This document shows, one piece after another, positions 32,406 to 40,796 of a stretch of DNA of 64,000 nt. The stretch covers positions 186,001 to 250,000 of the forward strand of contig JACJXZ010000009.1 in the NCBI GenBank assembly GCA_020636375.1, in the 5' to 3' direction. Every line of letters begins with the position of its first letter. The stretch's first letter is position 1. A program made the translations under genes and the position numbers. Source of the stretch: Lewinellaceae bacterium (GTDB taxonomy: Bacteria > Bacteroidota > Bacteroidia > Chitinophagales > Saprospiraceae). Below the pieces are notes generated by a model that was not told the origin of the DNA, did not search any database, and saw only the letters and a list, made by a program, of their open reading frames with translations.

Positions 32406-33311
32406 TCATTTCTTCACCAGATACACCCCCGAGAGGATCAGCCCCATACCCAGCAGGTGGATCAGCGTGATGGGTTCCCCGTCGAAGGCGCCCCAGCTCA
32501 GGGCAACTATGGGCACCAGATAGCTGATCATGGAGGCGAAGACCGGCGTCGTCCACTGCACCAGTTTGAAAAAGATGATGGAGGCCAGGACAGTGCCCAC
32601 CAGGGCCAGGATGGCGACGTAGCCCAGGGCGAGCCAGGCGCCTTCCCGATGGCTCAGCACATCCAGGAAATCGGTGGAAACCAGGAAGCCCAGCGCCGGC
32701 AGGCCCACCATCACGAAGGCCGCCGCGCTGATCGTCACGGCGCTCATATCCCGCAGATAGGCCCCGACCACATTGGAGCTGGTAGCATAGCAGATCGTGC
32801 CGACGATGACCAGCAGGCCGAACCAGGGATTGCCCTGCGCGCCGGCCTCTTTGCCGAACAGGATGAGCATTCCGGCGCCGCCCAGCCCTACCAGCACGCC
32901 CATCACCTTGGCCCAGTGCGCGCTGGAACCGAACAGCAGCACCCCCAGCAACAACGTGAACAGGGGCGTCAGCGAGTTGAGGACCCCCGCCACCGAGCTG
33001 CTGATGTGCAACTGCGCGATGGAAAACATGAAGGCGGGAATGGCGGTGCCCGTCAGCCCCACCACCAGCAGGTGCCGCCAGCGCGACCAGTCGACCCGCC
33101 GAAACCGGTAGATCAGGATGGGCAGGAAAGCCAGAGCGGAAATCGAGAGCCGCAGCGTGGCCAGCTGATTGGAGGAGTACACCTCCAGCCCTTTTTTGAT
33201 GAGGATGTAGGAGGAACCCCAGATGAGGCTCAGGACCAGCAAAACGGCCCAGCTTTTCAAACCAGGGGCGGCAGTTTCGGCGGCTTTTGCTTTAGCGGGT
33301 GTTGCGTTCAA
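32406..33311 (-). CDS. EamA-family (DMT) transporter
   Basis: The 301-residue protein has ten predicted membrane helices in two EamA repeats. The first starts WAVLLVLSLIWGSSYILIKKGL with the typical helix-1 WGS motif. The second starts near WFGLLVIVGTICYATSSNVVG. The segment APVF-like TTPVFASMISYLVPIVALSWGAFDGEPIT in helix 9 is diagnostic for drug/metabolite transporters of the inner membrane. Substrates of this group are metabolites such as amino acids or nucleotides, and none can be deduced here. It is monocistronic and divergent from the YkgJ-like gene. Confidence 0.88.
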   Translation of the reverse strand: MNATPAKAKAAETAAPGLKSWAVLLVLSLIWGSSYILIKKGLEVYSSNQLATLRLSISALAFLPILIYRFRRVDWSRWRHLLVVGLTGTAIPAFMFSIAQLHISSSVAGVLNSLTPLFTLLLGVLLFGSSAHWAKVMGVLVGLGGAGMLILFGKEAGAQGNPWFGLLVIVGTICYATSSNVVGAYLRDMSAVTISAAAFVMVGLPALGFLVSTDFLDVLSHREGAWLALGYVAILALVGTVLASIIFFKLVQWTTPVFASMISYLVPIVALSWGAFDGEPITLIHLLGMGLILSGVYLVKK

Positions 33312-33378
33312 GGCAATGCGGTTTAATTAATACCTAGCAAACCGGCGAGGGAGGGGAAAAGTTGCCCGGAATCTTCAT

Positions 33379-33409
33379 TTTGAGGACTACCCGTTTCTCC
33401 CTAGCTTTG
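33379..33409 (+). promoter_or_regulatory. Bacteroidota-type promoter
   Basis: TTTG at 33379-33382 is followed after 19 bp by TAGCTTTG (33402-33409), matching the -33/-7 consensus TTTG / TAnnTTTG of the Bacteroidota primary sigma factor. The start codon at 33424 lies 14 bp downstream. Confidence 0.7.
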
Positions 33410-33423
33410 CCCCGGCAAAATGA

Positions 33424-33951
33424 ATGGAAACGATGAAAGAGGACTCTTACGAATCCATGCCTGAACGCCTGAGGCACCTCCGCCAGCGCGCCGGAGATGA
33501 GAAAAAGGCCAACAGGAAATACTTCCGGAAGCTCTCCCGCAACAAACCCAGGGCGCTGGATGCCACCGCCGCCACCCTGCACCGGGAGGTTTTCGAGCAT
33601 ACCGACTGCCTGCAGTGCGCCAACTGTTGCAAAACAACCAGCCCCATCTTCCGGGATAAGGACGTCGAGCGCATCGCCGCCCACTTCCGCATGCGCCCGG
33701 GAGCGTTCGTGGAAAAATACCTGCATATCGATGAGGAGGGAGATTACGTGCTCAACGTCCGGCCCTGCCCCTTCCTGGGCGACGGCAATTACTGCGCCAT
33801 CTACGACATCCGCCCCCGCGCCTGCCGTGAATACCCGCACACCGACCGGAAAAACTTCCACCAGATCCTGGATCTCACCCTGAAGAATACGATGATCTGC
33901 CCGGCGGCTTTCGAAGTGGTGAAGCGCTTGCGGGAGGCGCTGCCGGCGTGA
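33424..33951 (+). CDS. YkgJ-family cysteine-cluster protein
   Basis: The 175-residue cytoplasmic protein has the YkgJ/CxxCxxCC zinc- or iron-chelating pattern: HTDCLQCANCCKTTSPIF, then RPCPFLGDGNYCAIYDIRPRACREYP, and a late Cys in NTMICPAAF. The cysteines probably bind a metal or Fe-S cluster. The family is widespread, with little functional data. A good promoter lies just upstream. An internal Met near residue 12 is an alternative start. It is convergent with the next gene, with 31 bp between stop codons. Confidence 0.88.
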   Translation: METMKEDSYESMPERLRHLRQRAGDEKKANRKYFRKLSRNKPRALDATAATLHREVFEHTDCLQCANCCKTTSPIFRDKDVERIAAHFRMRPGAFVEKYLHIDEEGDYVLNVRPCPFLGDGNYCAIYDIRPRACREYPHTDRKNFHQILDLTLKNTMICPAAFEVVKRLREALPA

Positions 33952-33982
33952 CGGCGTAGATTAACTAATGAATCCTCCTTTG

Positions 33983-34651
33983 TCAATACATCCTCGCCTT
34001 CGGCCCTTCCGCCTTTGCCAGGGCGGTGAAGTAGAATCGGAAACCGACGGAGAAGTCGAACTGGTTGGTCTTGGTTGTCGTCTTGGCCCGTACGCCGCCG
34101 ATGCTGGTGTCGAAGTCGGAGCGGGCAAAGTTGTATTTCACCAGCGTTTCAATGCCGACGGCCTCCGAAGAGAAGATCGTAAAGCCGGGCCCTATCCCAA
34201 CGGCGAAGATATTGGTGTTGATATTCTGCGGCACGCCGCCGACTTCCTGGTTATCCGAAGAGTTGCCGAAGCCGAAATTGGCTTCCAGGAAGAAGGACAT
34301 GTCGTCGGACACCGGCAGGTAATACCGGGCAAAGGGGCCGAACAGCAGGTCGCTGTCCTTGTTGGTAGACCGGCTCTTGTTTTTGATCTGGTTGAAGGTG
34401 TAGTCCAGCCCGATGCCCAGGGCCAGGTTGTCGATCACGAAATACCCCACCGACGGGGCGAAACTGAACTGCGTGTAGGTAGGGTTTTCCGTCGCCACGT
34501 CGCCGCTTCCCTTATCCTGAGTGATCGTTGAGGAGGCCGCCGAGAACCCCAGTGTTGTCCCCATCATAAAATTCCCCTGAGCGGTGTACTGCGCCGACAG
34601 GGCGCCGGCGGCAAGCAGCAGGGCGATCAATACGACATGCTTTTTCATCAT
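33983..34651 (-). CDS. Outer-membrane beta-barrel protein
   Basis: The 222-residue product has a signal peptide (MMKKHVVLIALLLAAGALSAQ). About eight to ten amphipathic strands follow (NFMMGTTLGFSAAS, FSFAPSVGYFVIDNLALGIGLDYTF, SFFLEANFGFGNS, NIFAVGIGPGFTIF, NQFDFSVGFRFYFTALAK), typical of OmpW/PorT-like barrels. It should reside in the outer membrane. Ligand unknown, and no operon partner is close. Confidence 0.78.
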   Translation of the reverse strand: MMKKHVVLIALLLAAGALSAQYTAQGNFMMGTTLGFSAASSTITQDKGSGDVATENPTYTQFSFAPSVGYFVIDNLALGIGLDYTFNQIKNKSRSTNKDSDLLFGPFARYYLPVSDDMSFFLEANFGFGNSSDNQEVGGVPQNINTNIFAVGIGPGFTIFSSEAVGIETLVKYNFARSDFDTSIGGVRAKTTTKTNQFDFSVGFRFYFTALAKAEGPKARMY

Positions 34652-34837
34652 TCCGCATTTTGGTTCAACACCATAAGCTATGCCGATTATCCAGGCCCTG
34701 CTATGAGTTTGCTCACAGGCGGGCGGTGATTTATATCAATTTTGCCGAATTCCTCTTCGGTGCTTATTCAGCGCCACTCGCCGTATCATTGATAATGAGT
34801 AAATTTTTCTCTAAATTGGAGGTTTATCCTAAAACCG

Positions 34838-35191
34838 ATGAAGAAACCTGGAAAAGAAAAAGACACCGGTAAGGTTTTTGTAACTCGCAGAGCTGCTTTT
34901 CGGGAGGCTAAGCGGGATCATGGGGTGCCGGTGAGCAAGCAGCCATATAAAGTCGTAAAACCAAATACCCCATCAGGAGATCAACATAAGTTGGATAACC
35001 GAAACAGGATGCTTTATATTTTCCGAATATTGATCTCGCTGTTTGGATTTAGAGATACGGAAGAAAGGGAGATACCTATTCGGGAAGATAAAGAAGCTTT
35101 TTACGCTAAAAAAGATAAACAGATGGAGCACTTCAATGCCGGGGAGAAAGACGACAAATTGAGAAAACACTATTACTTCAAAAAAAGATGA
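34838..35191 (+). CDS. Candidate HNH/EndoVII-fold toxin domain protein
   Basis: The 117-residue basic protein has no signal peptide. Its sequence AAFREAKRDHGVPVSKQPYKV followed by a LDNRNR...IPIREDKEAFY segment and HFNAGEKDDKLRKHYYF resembles the C-terminal HNH/EndoVII-type nuclease modules of polymorphic toxins (AFRxAKRDxGIPxxQQPxxV ... GxHFN). In those, the module is attached to a long secretion scaffold. Here it stands alone, so it may be a detached toxin tip or a house-cleaning copy. The stop overlaps the next start (ATGA), indicating translational coupling with a putative immunity gene. The region is lower in GC. The assignment is from motif memory and remains tentative. Confidence 0.5.
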   Translation: MKKPGKEKDTGKVFVTRRAAFREAKRDHGVPVSKQPYKVVKPNTPSGDQHKLDNRNRMLYIFRILISLFGFRDTEEREIPIREDKEAFYAKKDKQMEHFNAGEKDDKLRKHYYFKKR

Positions 35192-35925
35192 TTGATTTAC
35201 TACATATAGCAAGCCTCGCTGAAGAGGAACCTTACTACTTGCTCTCAGGCATTTCCAATAGAGAAAGGGAAGGCATAAAAGGTATTTCTGTTATCCAATT
35301 AAAGATTATTGAGCCTGACTTTGACTCAATGATAAACGAAGAGTTGGAATTCCCTAAACTACTGGAGATTTCTATAGGAACACTTCAAAGCATTCATAAG
35401 GTTTTTGCTGTATTTGCAGAGCTATCTCCCAAAAAGAGAAGCAAGCTTAGATCTTACAAAGGCATGTTTTATGGATTAAAAAAATACATTCCTGAAAAAA
35501 AATTCCTTCACAAAGAATTCAACCTGCCGAATGGCTACTCTCAATTTGCCGGATTGCTGGAGTTGGATTCGACTACGACGTCGTTCTTTATTGAGAACCT
35601 GCGGATCAGCAGTTTCGCATTTGGTTTAATTGTACCCGAAGAAAGTTCAGCCCTTTTTTCAAAAGAAAAAAAAGAGCAACTCCTGAGTGCGCTTTATTCC
35701 CAAATCATACCTGATAAATCGGAAGGAAGCGTTGAATATATTAAAGCTGTTATTGCAACTTCAAATCTGGGGATAGCCCTGTTTCGCATTACTACGGACG
35801 GCCAGGACAACCAATACCTCGAATTCTACGGCCCGACTCATTTAATCGACGCTGCCATCAGCAATACACTTTTGCCCCGCCTTAAAGAACGCTTTTATAT
35901 CCGTCAGCAGCAGGACGCCGTTTGA
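35188..35925 (+). CDS. Putative immunity-type partner of the upstream toxin-like gene
   Basis: The 245-residue cytoplasmic protein begins inside the previous gene's stop codon (4-bp ATGA overlap). I recognise no domain. It is acidic to neutral, largely helical in the first half (LLEISIGTLQSIHKVFAVFAEL) and beta-like later (TSFFIENLRISSFAFGLIVP, NLGIALFRITTDGQDNQYLEFYG). The coupling, matching low GC and position are what one expects of an immunity protein that binds and blocks a toxin. That role is inferred only from context. Confidence 0.5.
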   Translation: MIDLLHIASLAEEEPYYLLSGISNREREGIKGISVIQLKIIEPDFDSMINEELEFPKLLEISIGTLQSIHKVFAVFAELSPKKRSKLRSYKGMFYGLKKYIPEKKFLHKEFNLPNGYSQFAGLLELDSTTTSFFIENLRISSFAFGLIVPEESSALFSKEKKEQLLSALYSQIIPDKSEGSVEYIKAVIATSNLGIALFRITTDGQDNQYLEFYGPTHLIDAAISNTLLPRLKERFYIRQQQDAV

Positions 35926-35938
35926 CAATGCGTGTCTG

Positions 35939-37120
35939 TTAATAACTATACTTCAACCTCAGGAAAAAAGCCTGTATGGGGCTAACATAACCCCGTTCCT
36001 CCTTGTCAAAAGTGACCTGCCCGACCAGGTCGAGGTCCCAGTTCTCCGCCACGGAAAGCGTCAGCGTGGGATTGACGAAGAGGGCATGCACATCCACCGG
36101 GCTGTAGATGAAGGCGGCGCCCCCGTTGAGCAATGGGGTGAACGGGTAGGACACCTGCGCAAAAACGGCGTGCCGGTAGGGGTACAGGTTGCGTGCCGAC
36201 AGTTCGAAATCGAACAGGTTGGTCACGCTGGCCCTGGTGCTGCCCGAACTGTTGTAAAGGTACCCGCCATTCAGGTAAAGGGCGTTTTCGAAGGAATAAT
36301 CTATGCCAACGGTTGCCGCAAAAGCCTCTTCCTGTTCTTCCTTCAACGGAAAGAAGTAGGTGAGCTCGCCCTTCAGGCCGGCATCGCCCAGGTTGCCGGC
36401 CCAGCCGCCGCCGGCCACCAGGAAATTCCGGTCATATCCTCCGAGAACCTGAATGTCGTAAGTTCCCGTATTGAACTTCCACATGCCGGCAATGGTGGCC
36501 TCGTCAAAATCGTCAAACATGCGCACGGCCAACTCAACGCTGGAGGCAAAGCCGGTATAGTACTTCACCCGCAGGGCATCGCTGCCGGGGCGCTCTTCGT
36601 AATCGAAATCGGTGAAGGAAAAAGCGTTGAAGATGTCGTTCGGGTTCCAGACGGTGCTGATGCCCCAGTTGATGCGCTGCCGCCCCAGGCGGACCTCCCA
36701 CGGGCCTTTGAAGTACTCCAGGTAGAAGCGGTCGATCATGGTGTGCATCACCCAGGCGTTCTCGTCCAGCAACACCAGGGAGAGGTCGAAGTAATCGTTG
36801 TTGACGTTGTCGATGGCATCGCCGTAGCCGGGCGTGGCCCGCACCAGGTCGCCGTAGAAAACGCGCGTACGCAGGTCGGCACGCAGCCTGAGCTCGTCTG
36901 TCATCAACCAACGGAAGTTGAGGCGGTGGTGGATGAGATTGTCCTGTAGGAAAGTATCTGCCAGGACCCCCTGCTTCAGGTCCGGATAGGCATCGTTGAA
37001 GAACAGCAACGTCTGCATGTTCTTGATATAACCGTCGAGCGACCAGCTGCGGGGCTTGTCCTCCTGAGCGTTAGCCAGCAAGGGCAAGGACCACAGCAGC
37101 GCCAGGAAAATTGGTCTCAT
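35939..37120 (-). CDS. Outer-membrane porin-like protein
   Basis: The 393-residue protein has a signal peptide (MRPIFLALLWSLPLLANAQ). Many aromatic-edged beta strands follow (LRLRADLRTRVFYGDLV, WEVRLGRQRINWGISTVWNP, AGLKGELTYFFPL, HAVFAQVSYPFTP), ending FFLRLKYSY. The motif GRQxINWG...WNPNDIFN is characteristic of DUF1302/alginate-export-like and related outer-membrane porins. It is the last gene after an ABC transporter/LolA-like cluster on the same strand, although 304 bp and a tandem repeat separate it from the ATPase gene. It may provide the outer-membrane step of that export system, which is an inference from position. Confidence 0.75.
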   Translation of the reverse strand: MRPIFLALLWSLPLLANAQEDKPRSWSLDGYIKNMQTLLFFNDAYPDLKQGVLADTFLQDNLIHHRLNFRWLMTDELRLRADLRTRVFYGDLVRATPGYGDAIDNVNNDYFDLSLVLLDENAWVMHTMIDRFYLEYFKGPWEVRLGRQRINWGISTVWNPNDIFNAFSFTDFDYEERPGSDALRVKYYTGFASSVELAVRMFDDFDEATIAGMWKFNTGTYDIQVLGGYDRNFLVAGGGWAGNLGDAGLKGELTYFFPLKEEQEEAFAATVGIDYSFENALYLNGGYLYNSSGSTRASVTNLFDFELSARNLYPYRHAVFAQVSYPFTPLLNGGAAFIYSPVDVHALFVNPTLTLSVAENWDLDLVGQVTFDKEERGYVSPIQAFFLRLKYSY

Positions 37121-37148
37121 AATAAAGCATTATTTTACTTGGGCGCAA

Positions 37149-37312
37149 TGCTAAATTCGGTGTTAGGAGGATTTAGACCCGTCCAGTCGGCCGGGTAAAT
37201 ATTAGGTTTTAGGCGTTAGGCACCGGTTGAGTGCCTGATTAGGCCTGGGTTGCCCCTAAAACCTAAAGCCTAAGGCCTAAAACCGGGCAAGGGGTACAAA
37301 AAGAAATCGCGC
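37149..37312. repeat. TTAGG/CCTAA palindromic element (family F5, copy 1)
   Basis: About 160 bp rich in TTAGGTTTTAGGCGTTAGGC and the complementary CCTAAAACCTAAAGCCTAAG. It is closely similar to 50279-50455, including the end GCAAGGGGTACAAAAAG. A 23-bp module (37178-37200) is inserted here but absent at this position in copy 2. Confidence 0.75.
37178..37200. repeat. 23-bp CCCGTC...CCGGGTAAAT module
   Basis: CCCGTCCAGTCGGCCGGGTA followed by AAT. In the other F5 copy an inverted version lies at a different place (50396-50418). Related sequence occurs at 238-260, 32114-32137 and 61133-61155. Confidence 0.6.
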
Positions 37313-37350
37313 CCCACACGCCATAAAACCGACTCTAAGGACCCGTTAAT

Positions 37351-37419
37351 CACTCATTCACTCATTCACCCATTCACCCATTCACCCATTCACCCATTCA
37401 CCCATTCACCCATTCACCC
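37351..37419. repeat. 8-bp tandem repeat (ACCCATTC)n
   Basis: About eight units of CATTCACC, preceded by CATTCACT units, end six bases from the ATPase stop codon at 37425. Confidence 0.88.
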
Positions 37420-37424
37420 TATTC

Positions 37425-38111
37425 CTACCCCCTCACCTCATCCGTTGCCACCTTGCCGTCCACCAGCGTCACCACCCTTCGCGCCCGGTCGATCACCCGC
37501 TGGTCGTGGGTGGAGAAGACGAAAGTGATCTTTTCCTCCTCGTTCAGGCGGGCCATGATGTCGAGCAGGTTGGCCGTCGATTTGGAGTCGAGGTTGGCGG
37601 TTGGCTCGTCGGCCAGGATGAAGTCCGGCTTGGGCGCCAGGGCGCGGGCCACGGCCACGCGCTGCTGCTGGCCGCCCGACAGCTCGGAAGGCCGCTTGTC
37701 CATCTTGTCGTCCAGGCCGACGGCGCGCAGCAGCTCTTCGGCCCGCTCGTGGCGCTCCTTCTTCGGCCGGTTCTGGAGCAGCATGACGAACTCGACGTTT
37801 TCGCGGGCAGTCAGCACCGGGATCAGGTTGTAGGCCTGAAAGACGAAGCCGATGTGTTGTTTGCGGAAGTCGATGAGGTCGTTGTCGCTCATGGCGTCGA
37901 TATCGTGGCCGCCGACTTCGACGTCGCCTTCATCGGGGCGGTCGAGGCCGCCGATAACGTTCAGCAGGGTGGTCTTTCCCGACCCGGAGGGCCCGACGAT
38001 GGCGGTGAACTCGCCTTCCTCGATCTCCAGGTCTACGCCATTCAGCGCTTTTACCGGGATCTTGTCGGGGTTGTAAATCTTAACGACGCCCTTGGTGGTG
38101 ATGACTTTCAT
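37425..38111 (-). CDS. ABC transporter ATP-binding protein (LolD/MacB type)
   Basis: The 228-residue ATPase has Walker A VGPSGSGKTTLLN (about residue 40), Q-loop FVFQAYNLIPVLTARENV, signature LSGGQQQRVAVARAL, Walker B FILADEPTANLDS and H-loop FSTHDQRV. The length and the NLIPxLTxxENV motif place it in the LolD/MacB/FtsE branch, which powers FtsX-type permeases that move lipoproteins or other substrates out of the inner membrane. Its gene lies 12 bp downstream of one FtsX-like permease and in series with another, so the three should form one complex. Confidence 0.95.
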   Translation of the reverse strand: MKVITTKGVVKIYNPDKIPVKALNGVDLEIEEGEFTAIVGPSGSGKTTLLNVIGGLDRPDEGDVEVGGHDIDAMSDNDLIDFRKQHIGFVFQAYNLIPVLTARENVEFVMLLQNRPKKERHERAEELLRAVGLDDKMDKRPSELSGGQQQRVAVARALAPKPDFILADEPTANLDSKSTANLLDIMARLNEEEKITFVFSTHDQRVIDRARRVVTLVDGKVATDEVRG

Positions 38112-38123
38112 CGCTGATTTTTT

Positions 38124-39362
38124 TTAAATGGTTCTCAATGCTTCCACCGGCTTGAGGCGAATGGCTTTCAATGCCGGATAGATGGAGGCCAGCACGGCCG
38201 TCAGGAATACGCCCACGGCTACCTGCAGGTAAACGATGGGGGCCAGCTCGAAATAGATGACGGAGGACATGCCGAAGCTCTCCAGGCCTTTGGCGTACAT
38301 GGACATATCGATGCCGTTCTTTCCTACATAATCAATGGTAATATAACCGAGGAGCAGCCCCACCGGCATGGCCACCAGGCCGAGCAGGACCGACTCCAGG
38401 ACGATCATCAGAAATACCCGCAGCTTGTTCATCCCGATGGCCATCAGCATCCCAAGCTCCTTGATGCGTTCGAGCACTGCCATCAGCATGGTATTGATAA
38501 TGCCGAAGACCAGCGCCAGCATGATCACGGTGAGGTAGATCAGCGAAATGTTCTTGATCTGCCCTTCGTAGAGTTCCAGGTCGGGGGATATCTGCCGGTA
38601 GGTCTGTACTTCCAGTCCGGGCAATCCGGCGCTCAGGCTGGAGGCAATGGTGTCTACCTTGCGGATATCGTCCACCATGATGGCGATCTCGTGTGCCAGA
38701 AGACCAACCGCCAGGGCACTGTCGGCAGCGGAAGAGAGCAGGTTGTTGAGGTCGCTGCGGCGGACATAGACGTGGGACAGGTCAAAGGGCTTGTTCCCGG
38801 TGTCGAATACGCCGGCGACGCGGAAAGCGGCGGCAGTAATGCTACCGCCCCGGTCCTGAAAATTGAGCACGACTTTGGAACGCACCTTGACATTCAGTTT
38901 CTTCGCCAGTTCGTCGCTGACCAGGATGGGGTTTCGCCCTTCCCCGGAAAGGTAATCGCCCTCCACGATATTCTCATCGAGGGCATTCACCCGGGCCTCC
39001 TCTTCCGGTTCGACCCCCTTGATGCTCACCCCCCGGGCACCCTGGCTGGAAGAGATCATGCCCTTGACCACCGACCGGACGCTCACTGCTTTCACGCCGG
39101 GCTCGGCCCGGATGGCCTGCTCCACACCTCCGGCATCCGGTATATTGTACTTGACTTCGTTCTCATCCAGGAAATCAGGCTGGTGTACCTGAATGTGAGA
39201 GACGATGTTCTGCACTGCATTATTGACATAACTCTTGACCATGCCCGTCGCGAACCCCGTCAGGGAAAGCGCTGCCCAGATGCCGACGGCAATCGCCCCG
39301 ATCACGACCAGGCTGCGGGTGGTACTGCGCCAGATGTTGCGCCAGGCCATTGTTTGTATCAT
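38124..39362 (-). CDS. FtsX-like ABC transporter permease (LolC/E type), second
   Basis: The 412-residue permease has an N-terminal helix (MAWRNIWRSTTRSLVVIGAIAVGIWAALSL), a long periplasmic MacB-type core (about 50-270) and three C-terminal helices (ISLIYLTVIMLALVFGIINTML, FLMIVLESVLLGLVAMPVGLL, YLQVAVGVFLTAVLASIYPALKAIRLKPVEALRTI). This is the FtsX/LolCE topology, and the ending RLKPVEALR is typical. It shares architecture with the 39488-40705 product, and together they probably form a heterodimer driven by the ATPase. A lipoprotein or lipid substrate is suggested by the LolA-like neighbour. Confidence 0.92.
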   Translation of the reverse strand: MIQTMAWRNIWRSTTRSLVVIGAIAVGIWAALSLTGFATGMVKSYVNNAVQNIVSHIQVHQPDFLDENEVKYNIPDAGGVEQAIRAEPGVKAVSVRSVVKGMISSSQGARGVSIKGVEPEEEARVNALDENIVEGDYLSGEGRNPILVSDELAKKLNVKVRSKVVLNFQDRGGSITAAAFRVAGVFDTGNKPFDLSHVYVRRSDLNNLLSSAADSALAVGLLAHEIAIMVDDIRKVDTIASSLSAGLPGLEVQTYRQISPDLELYEGQIKNISLIYLTVIMLALVFGIINTMLMAVLERIKELGMLMAIGMNKLRVFLMIVLESVLLGLVAMPVGLLLGYITIDYVGKNGIDMSMYAKGLESFGMSSVIYFELAPIVYLQVAVGVFLTAVLASIYPALKAIRLKPVEALRTI

Positions 39363-39487
39363 GTTTTATAGTTTTGTGCATTCGTGTATGTGTGTATTTG
39401 TGCATTTGGCCGGAGAACCCGCGCACCCGTATACACAAATGCACGTATACACAGAGGAAAGAACCTCCCCCATTAAATGTACGCCTC

Positions 39488-40705
39488 TCACGCCCTCATC
39501 GCCTGCACCGGTTTCATCTTCCGGATCTTAAAGATCGGGTACAACGCCAGGAGGGCAGTGATGACGAAGACCAGCAGCGCCTGGGTAAGGAAGATGTGGG
39601 CTTCAAAAATAGCCGGGAAGATGGCCTCGAAGCCAAATTTTTCCATAGCCGCTGCGTAATCTCCGGAAAAGCGAAGCGGGTTGACGTGGAAATACCATAC
39701 CAGGGGCATGCTGGCCAGGATGCCCAGCAGAGCGCCCAGCAGGCCGAGCATGATGATCTCCAACCATACGGTAAATGCCAGTTGCCGGCGGTGCATGCCG
39801 ATGGAAATGAGTACCCCGAATTCGTATTCCCGTTCTTTCGACATCATCAGGATGGTGCCGAAGATGCCAAAGGCGATGATGAGGTACAGGATGACATATA
39901 CGATGACGTTCCCCGCGCTGTCCACCGCCTTGGCTTCTACCAGGTCGGGCAGCATGTCCTTCCAGTCCATTACTTCGTAGGCAGAAGTATCCAGTTTCTG
40001 GTACAGCGACTTCAGGGCGGGTTTGATGTCGTCCTGTTCATCGAGCTTCAGGGCCAGGGACGTCACCAGGCCATTGGCGCCGTAGAAATACTGGGCCACC
40101 GGCAGGGGCAGGTACACCATCTGTTTGTTGAGTTCCGGCGAACCGAAATTGACCATCCCCTTGATGGGATACTTCCCGGCGGCGTTGACGCCGTGGTATC
40201 CCTGGCTGATCAGCACGATGGTATCGCCCAGGCTCAGCCCCAGGTTCCCGGCCACCCCTTCGGCAACCAGGGCCGCCGCTTCGTTATCTTCGAAATACGC
40301 CCCTTCGGAAACCCTGTCGCGCAGGCTGGTCATGGCATTTTCTACTTCGGGGCTGATACCCACCACCATCACTCCGGAAGTATGCTCTCCGGTGGACGCC
40401 AGGGCAAAGGATTCGATCCGCGGCAACACCTGGCGGATCTCAGGGACCTTCTCCCCCAACCGCTTCAGAGAGTCCGCCAGGGGGAAAGCCTTGTCGATCG
40501 TCTGCTCCTCCCAGTATCCTTTTTGATGCACCTGCACGTAGCCGTAGTAATAGTTGACCACGCTGTTGATCATGTGGCCCCAGGCGCCTTTCTGAATGGC
40601 TTCCATAAAGGTAGCGAACAACACCGCGAACAGGATGGAAGCCGCCGTGATGGCCGTGCGCCGCTTATTGCGCCAGATGTTGCGCCAGGCAAGACGAAAT
40701 AGCAT
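39488..40705 (-). CDS. FtsX-like ABC transporter permease (LolC/E type), first
   Basis: The 405-residue permease has MLFRLAWRNIWRNKRRTAITAASILFAVLFATF at the N-terminus (the conserved AWRNIWRNKRRT entry motif), a MacB-like periplasmic domain (about 45-260), and helices NVIVYVILYLIIAFGIFGTILMM, WLEIIMLGLLGALLGILASMPLVW and AHIFLTQALLVFVITALLALYPIFKIRKMKPVQAMRA. It is paralogous to the next gene. The 125-bp gap between them includes a TGTGTATTTGTGCA/TACACAAATGCA inverted sequence (39380-39460), perhaps a regulatory hairpin. Confidence 0.92.
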   Translation of the reverse strand: MLFRLAWRNIWRNKRRTAITAASILFAVLFATFMEAIQKGAWGHMINSVVNYYYGYVQVHQKGYWEEQTIDKAFPLADSLKRLGEKVPEIRQVLPRIESFALASTGEHTSGVMVVGISPEVENAMTSLRDRVSEGAYFEDNEAAALVAEGVAGNLGLSLGDTIVLISQGYHGVNAAGKYPIKGMVNFGSPELNKQMVYLPLPVAQYFYGANGLVTSLALKLDEQDDIKPALKSLYQKLDTSAYEVMDWKDMLPDLVEAKAVDSAGNVIVYVILYLIIAFGIFGTILMMSKEREYEFGVLISIGMHRRQLAFTVWLEIIMLGLLGALLGILASMPLVWYFHVNPLRFSGDYAAAMEKFGFEAIFPAIFEAHIFLTQALLVFVITALLALYPIFKIRKMKPVQAMRA

Positions 40706-40796
40706 GTCTTTGGTTTATGTATTTTCAAAAAACCGCTCACTCCTTGTCCCGAAAACCTGAACCCGAAAACCCAAGCTCCCTAAACTCAGGCCCTGC

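Noticed and set aside
37351..37419. Possible CRISPR-like array
   Set aside because: Units are 8 bp without unique spacers; this and the other arrays are simple tandem repeats.
39350..40702. 450-codon plus-strand frame opposite the first permease
   Set aside because: No membrane segments or motifs; the minus strand encodes a clear FtsX-like permease.
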